From Anaeromyxobacter sp. Fw109-5 (GTDB lineage Bacteria; Myxococcota; Myxococcia; Myxococcales; Anaeromyxobacteraceae), in assembly GCF_000017505.1 (NCBI RefSeq), contig NC_009675.1:3667001-3731000 (forward strand): DNA of 64,000 bases. The letters are read 5' to 3'. Positions 54,989 to 64,000 of this stretch are shown here, piece after piece (the first letter of the stretch is position 1; each line of letters starts with the position of its first letter). The notes below the pieces were generated by a model, which worked only from the letters and a program-made list of their open reading frames with translations, ran no database searches and was not told the DNA's origin. The translations under genes were made by a program, and so were the position numbers.

Positions 54989-56527
54989 GTGAGCGCACCG
55001 CGCCTCGAGCTCCGTCAGGTCACGAAGCGCTATGGGGACGTCGTCGCCAACGACGACGTCGCCCTCTCCGTCGCGCCCGGGGAGATCCATGCGATCCTGG
55101 GCGAGAACGGCGCCGGCAAGTCGACGCTCATGAAGATCGTCTACGGCGCGGTCGCGCCGGACGCCGGCGAGCTCTTCTGGGACGGCGCGCCGGCCGCGAT
55201 CCGAAACCCGCACGACGCGCGCGCCCTCGGCATCGCGATGGTGTTCCAGCACTTCTCGCTGTTCGACTCGCTGACCGTGGCCGAGAACGTCTGGCTCGGC
55301 CTGTCCCGCGCGGTGAGCCTGCGGGAGGTGATCGACGGGATTCGCGAGAAGGGGGCCGAGTACGGCCTCGACCTCGATCCCCACCGGCCGGTGCACGTGC
55401 TGTCCGTCGGCGAGCGCCAGCGCGTCGAGATCGTCCGGGCGCTCCTCGCCAACCCCCGGCTCCTGATCCTCGACGAGCCGACCGCGGTGCTCACGCCCCA
55501 GGCCGCCGAGAGGCTGTTCGAGACCCTGCGCAAGCTCGCCGCGACGGGGTGCTCCATCCTCTACATCAGCCACAAGCTCCACGAGATCCTGGCGCTGTGC
55601 CACCAGTGCACGGTCCTGCGCGGCGGCCGCGTCGTGGCGAGCTGCGATCCCTCGCGGGAGAGCACCGCCAGCCTCTCGCGCATGATGATCGGCGCCGAGC
55701 CGCCGCGGCTCGAGCGGCGCCCCGCGCAGCCCGGCGCGCTCGCGCTCTCGACGCGAGGGCTCGCCCTCGAGAGCCACGATCGGTTCGGGGTCGAGCTCGA
55801 GGACGTCTCGCTCGACGTCCACGCGGGCGAGATCGTCGGCATCGCCGGGGTGTCCGGGAACGGGCAGCAGGAGCTGCTCGCCGCGCTCTCCGGCGAGGAC
55901 CCGCGCGCCGACGCCGGCGCGATCCAGCTCTTCGGGCAGCCCATCGGGCGGCTGGGCGCGGCCGCTCGCCGGCGGCGCGGCCTGCACTTCGTCCCCGAGG
56001 AGCGGCTCGGCCGGGGGGCGGTGCCGTCCCTCTCGCTGGCGAACAACATGCTGCTGACGCGCAAGGAGGCGCTGCGCGCGTTCGGCTGGATCGATCGTGC
56101 CGCGCTCCGCGACCAGGCGTCCGGAGTGCTCCGGCGGTACTGGGTGAAGGCCTCCGGGCCGGGCGCCGCGGCCCGGAGCCTCTCCGGCGGCAACCTCCAG
56201 AAGTACATCGTCGGGCGAGAGCTCGACGCCCTCCCGAAGGTGCTCGTCGTGGCGCAGCCGACCTGGGGCGTCGACGTCGGCGCGGCGTCGCAGATCCGGG
56301 CCGAGCTCGTCGCGCTCCGCGACGCGGGGTGCGCCGTGCTGGTCGTCTCCGAGGAGCTCGAGGAGCTGTTCGCGCTCGCCGATCGTCTCCACGTCATCGC
56401 GAAGGGGCGCCTCTCGCCGTCGCTCCCGACGGCCGCGGCCACCGTGGAGCAGATCGGGGAGTGGATGAGCGGGCTGTGGGACGGCGGCCCCGCGCGGACG
56501 GCCGCGCTCGCCGGAGACTCCCGATGA
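54989..56527 (+). CDS. Nucleoside/BMP-type ABC importer, double ATPase subunit
   Basis: The 512-residue protein carries two ATPase domains. The first has Walker A G-E-N-G-A-G-K-S-T, signature L-S-V-G-E-R-Q-R-V and Walker B L-L-I-L-D-E-P-T. The second has the usual degenerate Walker A of this group (G-V-S-G-N-G-Q-Q), L-S-G-G-N-L-Q-K and V-L-V-V-A-Q-P-T in place of D-E-P-T. This is the NupA/RbsA-like layout of BmpA nucleoside systems. GTG start after gpt; the end overlaps the permease ATG (ATGA). Confidence 0.93.
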   Translation: MSAPRLELRQVTKRYGDVVANDDVALSVAPGEIHAILGENGAGKSTLMKIVYGAVAPDAGELFWDGAPAAIRNPHDARALGIAMVFQHFSLFDSLTVAENVWLGLSRAVSLREVIDGIREKGAEYGLDLDPHRPVHVLSVGERQRVEIVRALLANPRLLILDEPTAVLTPQAAERLFETLRKLAATGCSILYISHKLHEILALCHQCTVLRGGRVVASCDPSRESTASLSRMMIGAEPPRLERRPAQPGALALSTRGLALESHDRFGVELEDVSLDVHAGEIVGIAGVSGNGQQELLAALSGEDPRADAGAIQLFGQPIGRLGAAARRRRGLHFVPEERLGRGAVPSLSLANNMLLTRKEALRAFGWIDRAALRDQASGVLRRYWVKASGPGAAARSLSGGNLQKYIVGRELDALPKVLVVAQPTWGVDVGAASQIRAELVALRDAGCAVLVVSEELEELFALADRLHVIAKGRLSPSLPTAAATVEQIGEWMSGLWDGGPARTAALAGDSR

Positions 56528-57612
56528 TCCGCCTCGACGTCCGCCCGGTCCCCTCGCTCGCGATGAGCGTCCTGTCTCCCATCATCGCCCTCGCCGTGAC
56601 CGTGGCCGCGGGCGGGGTGCTCTTCCTCGCGCTCGGCAAGGACCCGGTGCGCGTGCTCTCGATGTTCCTCGTAGAGCCCTTCAACGGCGTGCGCGCGCTC
56701 ACCGAGCTGGGGCTGAAGTGCACCCCGCTCGTGCTGTGCGCGCTCGGCCTCGGGCTCTGCTTCCGCTCGAACGTGTGGAACATCGGCGCCGAGGGGCAGT
56801 TCCTGATGGGAGCGATCTCCGGCGGCGGGCTGGCGCTGTGGGTCACGACCGCCTCGGCGGCGCTCTCGCAGTGGGCGTTCTTCCCCCTGGTGGTGGTGGC
56901 GGGGGCCGCGGGCGGCGCGGCGTGGGCCGCGATCGTGGCCCTCCTGCGGGACCGCTTCAACGCCAACGAGATCCTCGTCAGCCTGATGCTCGTCTACGTC
57001 GCGGACCTCCTCCTCTCCTGGCTCGTGTTCGGGCCGTGGAAGGACCCGCACGGCTTCAACTTCCCGCAGACGGTGCAGTTCGCCGCGGCGACCGAGATCC
57101 CGCGCTTCGTGCGCGGCATGCGGCTGCACTGGGGGTTCGCGTTCGCGCTCGTCGCGGCCGTCCTCATGTGGCTGTTCATGTTCCGGACGCACCGCGGCAT
57201 CCAGCTCCAGATCGGCGGCCCCGCCCCGGCGGCGGCGCGGTACGCGGGCTTCTCGTCCCGCGCGGCGGTCTGGACGACGCTCCTCGTCTCGGGCGCGCTC
57301 GCGGGGATCGCCGGCGCGTTCGAGGTCGCCGGCCCGATGGGCCAGCTCACGCCGCACGTCGCGAGCGGCTACGGGTTCACCGCGATCATCGTCGCGTTCG
57401 TGGGCCGCCTCCACCCGCTCGGCGCGGTGCTCGGGAGCGTCGTGCTCTCCGCGTTCGTGATCGGCGGGCAGCTCGCGCAGTCGCGGGTCGGCCTGCCCGC
57501 GTCGCTGAGCGGCGTGTTCCAGGGGATGCTGCTCCTCGCCCTGCTCGGCTGCGACACGCTCATCCACCACCGTCCGCGGCTCGCCGGGTGGACCTGGAGG
57601 GCCGCGCCGTGA
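56524..57612 (+). CDS. Nucleoside ABC importer permease 1
   Basis: The 362-residue inner-membrane protein has about 8-9 helices of the BPD_transp_2 type. It contains the family's F-R-S-N-V-W-N-I-G-A-E-G-Q near residue 80 and G-Y-G-F-T-A-I-I-V-A-F-V-G near 280. It pairs with the next permease. Overlaps at both ends (ATGA and GTGA) show tight coupling. Confidence 0.92.
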   Translation: MIRLDVRPVPSLAMSVLSPIIALAVTVAAGGVLFLALGKDPVRVLSMFLVEPFNGVRALTELGLKCTPLVLCALGLGLCFRSNVWNIGAEGQFLMGAISGGGLALWVTTASAALSQWAFFPLVVVAGAAGGAAWAAIVALLRDRFNANEILVSLMLVYVADLLLSWLVFGPWKDPHGFNFPQTVQFAAATEIPRFVRGMRLHWGFAFALVAAVLMWLFMFRTHRGIQLQIGGPAPAAARYAGFSSRAAVWTTLLVSGALAGIAGAFEVAGPMGQLTPHVASGYGFTAIIVAFVGRLHPLGAVLGSVVLSAFVIGGQLAQSRVGLPASLSGVFQGMLLLALLGCDTLIHHRPRLAGWTWRAAP

Positions 57613-58529
57613 ACGAGGTCGCCCTGCTCGTCGCCGCGACGCTCGCCGCCGGCACGCCCCTCGCCATCGCGGGGCTCGGCCTCCTCCTCAACGAGCGCGC
57701 CGGCGTGCTGAACCTCGGCGCCGAGGGCATGCTGCTCATCTCCGCGGTCGCCGGCTTCGCGGCGACGTACCACGGCGGGAGCGAGTGGCTGGGCTTCGCG
57801 GCAGGCGCGGCCGCGGGCGCCGCCGTGGCGGCCGTCTTCGGCTGGCTCGTCGTGTGGCTCAACACGAACCAGTACGCGACCGGCCTCGCGGTGAGCCTCT
57901 TCGGCTCGGGGTTCTCCGCGTTCGTCGGGATCGACTACGTCGGCAAGCAGCTCGGCGAGCAGCCCGCCCACGCGGTGCCGGTCCTCGCCGGCCTGCCGTT
58001 CCTCGGCCCGGCGCTCTTCCGCCAGCACCCGGTGGTCTACGCGGCGATCGGCCTCGTCGCGGCCGCGGCCGTCCTGCTGTACCGGACGCGCGCGGGGCTC
58101 GTGCTGCGGGCCGTCGGCGAGTCGCCGCAGTCCGCGCACGCGCTCGGGTACGGCGTGCGCCGGATCCGGCTCGCGGCCGTCGTGACGGGCGGCGCGCTCT
58201 GCGGCGTCGCGGGGGCGTTCCTCTCCGTGGTCTACACGCCGCTCTGGGTCGAGGGCATGGTGGCCGGGCGCGGCTGGATCGCGCTCGCGCTGACGGTGTT
58301 CGCGACGTGGCGGCCGGGCCGGATCCTCCTCGGCGCCTACCTGTTCGGCGGGGTGACCATGCTCCAGCTCCACCTGCAGGCGCAGGGCGTCCAGATGCCG
58401 AGCCAGTTCATGGCGATGCTGCCCTACGTCGCCACCGTGGTCGTCCTCGTCCTGATCTCCCGGAATCCGCTCTGGATCCGGCTCAACATGCCCGCCTCGC
58501 TCGGGAAGCCGTTCTTCCCGGGCGCCTGA
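57609..58529 (+). CDS. Nucleoside ABC importer permease 2
   Basis: The 306-residue membrane protein of the same permease family has about 8 helices, N-L-G-A-E-G-M near residue 35 and R-A-V-G-E-S-P in the cytoplasmic coupling loop. The GTG start overlaps the previous stop. It is followed 55 bases later by the binding protein gene. Confidence 0.92.
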   Translation: MNEVALLVAATLAAGTPLAIAGLGLLLNERAGVLNLGAEGMLLISAVAGFAATYHGGSEWLGFAAGAAAGAAVAAVFGWLVVWLNTNQYATGLAVSLFGSGFSAFVGIDYVGKQLGEQPAHAVPVLAGLPFLGPALFRQHPVVYAAIGLVAAAAVLLYRTRAGLVLRAVGESPQSAHALGYGVRRIRLAAVVTGGALCGVAGAFLSVVYTPLWVEGMVAGRGWIALALTVFATWRPGRILLGAYLFGGVTMLQLHLQAQGVQMPSQFMAMLPYVATVVVLVLISRNPLWIRLNMPASLGKPFFPGA

Positions 58530-58584
58530 CCCGCGGCACGGAGCGCCTCACCGCAGTCAACCACCGCACCTGAGAGGGGAACCC

Positions 58585-59715
<1,131 letters not shown>

Positions 59716-60026
59716 CCCCGGCCCATTCCGCCTGCCAACGGCCCCGTCCGGCGTCGCCGGGCGGGGCCCTTCCTTTCCGGCGAGACTTCGCGGCCGTCGG
59801 CAACGGAGCGGAGGGCTCGTATGGCGTGGCGCGCGATATCGCGGGGCGGCGCGCGGAGCCCGCGGCCGCGCCCCTGCGTCGCACGGTTGCGGTACCGAGT
59901 ACCTCGGCAGGTGGACACGGGCTCGTCCTTCGACCCCGAGACGCGCGACGTAAACGGTCCTTTGCAGAGCCGGTATGGCGCAATGCCACGTCGACGCACA
60001 CCGGCGCGCCGGGCTACAGCGTAGCA
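59716..60026. other. Intergenic region after the nucleoside operon
   Basis: This 311-base region contains the terminator at 59740-59778. The remaining 250 bases hold no convincing gene, repeat or RNA; a 67-codon frame at 59821-60024 lacks a ribosome site. Confidence 0.4.
59740..59778 (+). terminator. Rho-independent terminator of gpt/nucleoside operon
   Basis: GGCCCCGTCCGG (from 59740) pairs with CCGGGCGGGGCC (to 59768) with one G-U pair and a short loop, followed by a pyrimidine/T-rich tail CTTCCTTTCC (59769-59778). Confidence 0.75.
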
Positions 60027-60344
60027 ATGGCGGTGCGTCCCAAAGCTCGTTTGTCCGCGCACCTGGCGTTCCGGCGCGCCATCCTCGCGGACGCGGGCGA
60101 GGCGCTGTTCGCCGCGCTCCAGCTGCAGGTCGCCGGTTGCGGGCCCTGCGGGAGCCGCACCTGCACCGATCCAACGCATTTGATCGTGAGCGACCTCCGT
60201 GAGGCCTTGCGCGTCGACCGGGAGGCGCGACGTGCGGAGCGCGCCCGCGATCGGCGTCCTGCCGCCGGCGACGCCAGGCCCGCGCCGATGGCGCTCGTCC
60301 GGCTCGCGTGGCGGGTGAGCAAGCACCAGCCGCCCGAGCCGTGA
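60027..60344 (+). CDS. Small protein with CGPCGSRTC motif
   Basis: The 105-residue protein has a central Cys cluster C-G-P-C-G-S-R-T-C (residues 38-46) between a helical head and an Arg-rich tail. Three Cys in this spacing could bind a metal or form a redox pair. No family is recognisable and the ribosome site is weak, but third-position GC bias is good. It ends 9 bases before the amine oxidase gene. Confidence 0.55.
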   Translation: MAVRPKARLSAHLAFRRAILADAGEALFAALQLQVAGCGPCGSRTCTDPTHLIVSDLREALRVDREARRAERARDRRPAAGDARPAPMALVRLAWRVSKHQPPEP

Positions 60345-60353
60345 CCGCGAGCG

Positions 60354-61634
60354 ATGCGCTCCCCATCGACACGCGTGCTCGTCCTCGGCGGCGGTGCGGC
60401 CGGGCTCGCGGCAGCGGCGCGGCTCTCCCGGCGCGTCGCCGTCGTGCTCATCGAGGCTCGGGAGAGGCTCGGTGGTCGCGTGGACACGCGGATCGACCCG
60501 GCGCTGGGAGTCGCGGTCGAGCGCGGCGCGGAGTTCGTCCATGGAAGGCCGGAGCGGACGCTCGCCCTGGCGCGCCGGGCCCACGCGCGACTCCGCGAGG
60601 TCCCGGACCGGCACCTGCGGCTCGTGAAGGGACGCCTGTCGGACGCGACGCGGACGTTCTCCGCTGCCCAGGAGCTCCTCGGGCTCGACGGCCGCGACGA
60701 GGAGCCGTTCGCGACCGTGCTGCGGCGCGCCCGGCGTGAGCGCCGGTTCCCGCCCGCGGCGATCGACATGGCCGGGGAGTTCGTGCGCGGGTTCTACCTC
60801 GCCGACCCGAGCCGCGCGTCGTCGCTCGCCCTGGCCGACATGACGCGCGCGCTCGACCAGGTCGGCGGAGACGTGGCGTACCGCGTCGACGGCGGCTACG
60901 CCCGGGTGCTCGCCCCGTTGAGGCGGCAGCTCGAGCGCTCCGGCGTCGACGTCCGGCTCTCGACGGTGGTGGACGAGATCCGCTGGCGCCGAGGCACCGT
61001 GGACGTCCGCGCGGCGGGCGCCGCGGGCGGGCGGCTCCCCTCCCTGAAGGGCGATCGGCTCATCGTCACGGTGCCCGTCCCCGCGCTCGGGCGATTGCGC
61101 TTCGCACCGGCACTCGCCGCGCATCGCCGGGCCGCGACCGCGCTGACGATGGGGCCGCTCGTCAAGGTGCTGCTCCGGTTCCGGCGGGCGCCGTGGGGAT
61201 CGCGGCGCCTCGCGTTCCTGCACGTCCCGGGCGCTCCCGTCCCGGTCCTCTGGACGACCGCGCCGGCCCCCTCACCGGTGCTCGTCGGCTGGGCGGGTGG
61301 CCCGGACGGCCTGCGGCTCGCGGGCAAGCCGCGCACGACCATCCTCCGCGCGGCGATCGCCTCGGCGGCGCGGGGCCTGCGGAGGCGCCCGGCGGACCTG
61401 GAGGCGCAGCTCGACTCCGCGATCGTCGCCGACTGGACGAGCGATCCGTTCGCGCTCGGCGGTTACGCCGTGTTCCCGGTCGGCTCCGCGGAAGCACGGA
61501 GGGCCCTCGCGCGGAGCGTCGAAGGGACGCTGTTCTTCGCCGGGGAGGCCACCGCGGGTGGGGAGGCCGGGACGGTCGAAGGCGCGCTCCGGAGCGGCGA
61601 GCGCGCAGCGGGCGAGGTCATCGCGTCGCTCTGA
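60354..61634 (+). CDS. FAD-dependent amine oxidase/oxidoreductase
   Basis: The 426-residue flavoprotein has the N-terminal dinucleotide fold (V-L-V-L-G-G-G-A-A-G-L-A-A-A), G-G-R-V-D-T-R and the C-terminal FAD-contact segment L-F-F-A-G-E-A-T-A-G-G-E-A-G-T-V-E-G-A. This is the monoamine/polyamine oxidase family, but a desaturase-like role cannot be excluded. No signal peptide, so cytoplasmic. The substrate is not suggested by neighbours. Confidence 0.88.
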   Translation: MRSPSTRVLVLGGGAAGLAAAARLSRRVAVVLIEARERLGGRVDTRIDPALGVAVERGAEFVHGRPERTLALARRAHARLREVPDRHLRLVKGRLSDATRTFSAAQELLGLDGRDEEPFATVLRRARRERRFPPAAIDMAGEFVRGFYLADPSRASSLALADMTRALDQVGGDVAYRVDGGYARVLAPLRRQLERSGVDVRLSTVVDEIRWRRGTVDVRAAGAAGGRLPSLKGDRLIVTVPVPALGRLRFAPALAAHRRAATALTMGPLVKVLLRFRRAPWGSRRLAFLHVPGAPVPVLWTTAPAPSPVLVGWAGGPDGLRLAGKPRTTILRAAIASAARGLRRRPADLEAQLDSAIVADWTSDPFALGGYAVFPVGSAEARRALARSVEGTLFFAGEATAGGEAGTVEGALRSGERAAGEVIASL

Positions 61635-62021
61635 GGACCACCCAGTGGATCACGGGCGACGCGGCCGCCCGCAGCGCCTCCGCGAAGGTTGGCGTCGGTC
61701 CGGGTGTGTCCCCTGTAGCCGCTCGAGCGCCGCCTGCGCGCTTTCGCGTCGAGCATGTCGACTCACCTCCTCGCGTCGGCTGACGGCACCGGCGCGATCC
61801 GCACCCAGGCGACCCGGGAGCGCACGTTCCGACCGATCGGCCCCGAAGGGAAGCGGCGCGTCCGCGTACGCCCGGCGCGCCGCTCCCCGGCGCGGGCCCA
61901 TCCCGTCGCTGAAACCGGCGCCCTCCTCGTGCGTAGTGACCGTGGATCCCGCGGACCCGGCCACGTCAGGGCCCGCACGAACCTGCGTCCAGCACGCAGG
62001 AGGATGGCTCGGAGGTCCGCC
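61635..62021. other. Intergenic region upstream of the patatin gene
   Basis: This 387-base gap shows no supported gene on the plus strand. On the minus strand an ATG at 61756 has a strong GGAGGTGAG site, but its frame soon runs antisense into the amine oxidase, so I do not call it. No repeat or RNA is visible. Confidence 0.35.
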
Positions 62022-63941
62022 GTGAGCACGCCCGTCGACATCGCCCCCGCGAACCAACCGCTCGAGACCGGCGGGCGCGGCGACCTTCTCGGCGCCCTCC
62101 GGCGAGAGCGGCTCGCCTCGAGCCTCACCGCGCTGTTCGGCTCCGAGGACGCGGCCCTCACCGAGGGTCTCCTCCGGCAGGGGCAATGGGTGACGGTTCG
62201 CGGCGGAGAGCGCCTCTTCCTCCAGGGTGAGCCGGGCGACAGCATGTACATCGTCGTCGGCGGCCGCCTGGTGGCGCTGCGCGAGGACGGCGCCGGGAGG
62301 CGCCGCGTCGTGGGCCGGATCCGGCCCGGCGAGAGTGTCGGAGAGATGGGGCTGCTCGCGGGCCAGGCGAGGTCCGCCACGGTGCAGGCGTCGCGCGACA
62401 GCGTCGTCGTCCGCATCTCGGCGGACGCGTTCCGTGAGGTCGCCGCCGAGCACCCTCGGCTGCTCGCGACCACTGCGCGCCTCGTCATCCGCCGGAGCAC
62501 GGACCTCATGCACGGCGCCCCCTCGTCGGAGCGGCCGAAGAGCATCGCGATCGTTCCGCTGCGGCCGAGCGTCCGGTGCGCCGACTTCGTGGAGCGGCTC
62601 CGCAGGGCGCTGGAGCGCCGCGGGCCGACGCTGGTCGTGGACCGCGCGCGGGCCGACGCGGTGCTGGCGGCGAACGGCATCTCGCCCACGCGGGGAGACG
62701 ACGCGCGCAGCCTGGTGCTGTCCCGGTGGCTCGACGAGCAGGAGCTCCGCCACGACGCGGTGCTCTACCCCACGGAGGGGATGGCCGATCCATGGACCGA
62801 GCAGTGCACCCGTCAGGCAGACGTCGTCCTCCTGCTCGCGCCGGCCGGCGAAGCGCCGGAGCTCGACGCCGACGAGCGCCGGCTCGCGCGCGGGGGCGGC
62901 GATGGACCTCGCCGCGAGCTCGTGCTCGTCCACCCTCGCGGCGCGAGCTCGCCCGACGGGACCGACCGGTGGCTCGCGCCGCGCGGCGTCGCGCGCCATC
63001 ACCACGTCCGCTCGGGGAGCGACGACGACTTCCGGCGCCTCGCGCGCTACCTCGCCGGCGAGGCGGTGGGGCTCGTGCTCGGAGGCGGCGGCGCGCGCGG
63101 GTTCGCGCACCTCGGCGTCATCCGGGCGCTCCGCGAGGCGGGCATCCCGATCGACGCGGTCGGCGGCTCGAGCCAGGGCGCCATCGTGGCGGCCGCCGTC
63201 GCGATGGACTGGGACGACGAGACGATCGAGCGGGCGCACCGCGAGGGCTTCACGCGCAGCAATCCGCTCGGCGACTGGGCCCTCGTCCCGCACGTCGCGC
63301 TCGTGCGCGGCAAGCGCCTCGAGAGGGCGCTCGAGCGGTGGTTCGGCACCCGCGACGTCGCCGACACGTGGCGCTCCTTCTTCTGCACCTCGGCGAACCT
63401 CACGCGGGCGCGCGCCGAGATCCACCGGAGCGGCCCCCTCTGGAGAGCGCTCAGGGCCAGCGTCTCGCTCCCCGGCGTCCTTCCTCCCGTCGTGATGAGC
63501 GGCGACCTGCACGTCGACGGGGCCCTGCTCGACAACCTGCCCGTGGAGCCGATGCGCGAGAGCGGGGTCGGTCGCGTCGTCGCCGTCGACCTCTCGGTCA
63601 GGGACGAGGGGGGCATGATCGGCGGCGCGCTGCCTTCTACCGCCGACTTCCTCAAGGGCCGGCTCTTCACCGGAGGCGGGCACGTCGCCTCGCCGGGGAT
63701 CGCCTCCATCCTCGTGAAGTCGGCGATGCTGTCGAGCACGCAGCGCGCCCGGGAGCTCGCGTCGAGCGTCGATCTCTTCCTCGAGCCGCAGCCGGCCGAC
63801 ATCGGCTTCCTGGAGTGGAAGGCGCTCGACCGCGGCATCGACCTCGGGTACCGCTACGCGAAGCGGGAGCTCGCGCGTCGAGACCTCCGGCGATGCGTCG
63901 AGGAGGATGCCCCCCTCGCCGCCGCGGTGGATGATGCGTGA
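62022..63941 (+). CDS. cNMP-binding patatin-like phospholipase (NTE/RssA-type)
   Basis: The 639-residue protein starts at a GTG with GGAGG seven bases upstream; an ATG at 62004 is too close to its own ribosome site. It has a cyclic-nucleotide-binding domain (about 45-165), a linker resembling the middle of neuropathy-target-esterase proteins (170-345) and a patatin domain (348-560). The patatin domain has the oxyanion loop G-G-G-G-A-R-G, nucleophile S384 in G-S-S-Q-G and the dyad Asp in D-G-A (D499). It is a serine lysophospholipase or acyl hydrolase, possibly membrane-associated and gated by a cyclic nucleotide. It is the last gene; the final 59 bases hold nothing recognisable. Confidence 0.92.
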   Translation: MSTPVDIAPANQPLETGGRGDLLGALRRERLASSLTALFGSEDAALTEGLLRQGQWVTVRGGERLFLQGEPGDSMYIVVGGRLVALREDGAGRRRVVGRIRPGESVGEMGLLAGQARSATVQASRDSVVVRISADAFREVAAEHPRLLATTARLVIRRSTDLMHGAPSSERPKSIAIVPLRPSVRCADFVERLRRALERRGPTLVVDRARADAVLAANGISPTRGDDARSLVLSRWLDEQELRHDAVLYPTEGMADPWTEQCTRQADVVLLLAPAGEAPELDADERRLARGGGDGPRRELVLVHPRGASSPDGTDRWLAPRGVARHHHVRSGSDDDFRRLARYLAGEAVGLVLGGGGARGFAHLGVIRALREAGIPIDAVGGSSQGAIVAAAVAMDWDDETIERAHREGFTRSNPLGDWALVPHVALVRGKRLERALERWFGTRDVADTWRSFFCTSANLTRARAEIHRSGPLWRALRASVSLPGVLPPVVMSGDLHVDGALLDNLPVEPMRESGVGRVVAVDLSVRDEGGMIGGALPSTADFLKGRLFTGGGHVASPGIASILVKSAMLSSTQRARELASSVDLFLEPQPADIGFLEWKALDRGIDLGYRYAKRELARRDLRRCVEEDAPLAAAVDDA

Positions 63942-64000
63942 GCGGAGGCGTCACTCTGCGCGGGCGGTCGGCGCCGCCGGACGCTCGCACGGCTCTGGAC

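Noticed and set aside
59821-60024. 67-codon plus-strand frame after the nucleoside operon
   Set aside because: No ribosome site and Arg/Pro shadow composition; it directly follows a terminator.
61463-61756. 97-codon minus-strand frame with a strong GGAGGTGAG site
   Set aside because: Most of it is antisense to the amine oxidase and the product has no coherent fold or family. The ribosome site alone is not enough.

Overview
The window is about 64 kb of very GC-rich DNA (third codon positions almost all G or C) with frequent GTG and some TTG starts and purine-rich ribosome binding sites. Gene content points to a myxobacterium of the Anaeromyxobacter type: a DUF4212/sodium-solute symporter operon with DUF294 regulators, many lipoproteins, a PAS histidine kinase, IcmF, NadB and a KatE-type catalase. 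The genus is an inference. I see no rRNA, tRNA, CRISPR array, transposase or integrase, and composition is uniform, so this looks like ordinary chromosome.

Layout. 1-3.3 kb: two tandem DUF3131 proteins and a family 16 glycoside hydrolase. 3.3-9 kb: a cysteine-less DksA/TraR-like protein divergent from a GuaB1-type IMPDH/GMP-reductase homologue, then a site-2 protease, a pirin, a small membrane protein and a DEDDh exonuclease. 9.1-15.8 kb: one operon with the two-subunit symporter, two small proteins and two tandem cyclic-nucleotide/CBS/DUF294 proteins. 15.8-19 kb: BON protein, hemerythrin-PAS sensor, AhpD-like protein, a double-glycine-leader peptide and a small lipoprotein. 19.2-28.4 kb (minus strand): outer-membrane barrel, FN3-like lipoprotein, PrmA-like methyltransferase without the L11-binding domain, Met-rich lipoprotein, hydrolase, rubrerythrin, M13 peptidase, cupin. 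28.7-40.7 kb: VOC protein, Ca2+-type P-ATPase, NadB, a frameshifted TPR pseudogene, histidine kinase, large catalase and a DUF885-like protein.

40.8-54.2 kb is the most coherent block. It is an acyl-CoA catabolic cassette: Pat-like acetyltransferase, etfBA, an AraC regulator, acyl-CoA dehydrogenase, the fused mutase IcmF and an acyl-CoA ligase. The etfBA and ligase-icmF promoters share three conserved elements in the same order and spacing, which suggests one regulon run by the AraC protein. Just upstream of the ligase is a SAM methyltransferase whose reading frame is cut by a UGA at the site where relatives are expected to carry a conserved Cys. The UGA is followed by a perfect 8-bp hairpin with a GGA loop at the spacing of a bacterial SECIS, and coding character continues for 57 more codons. 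I read it as a selenoprotein that a standard annotation would truncate.

54.4-59.7 kb: gpt followed by a BmpA-type nucleoside ABC importer, a purine salvage unit ending in a clear terminator. 60-64 kb: a small Cys-motif protein, an amine oxidase and a cNMP-regulated patatin-like phospholipase.
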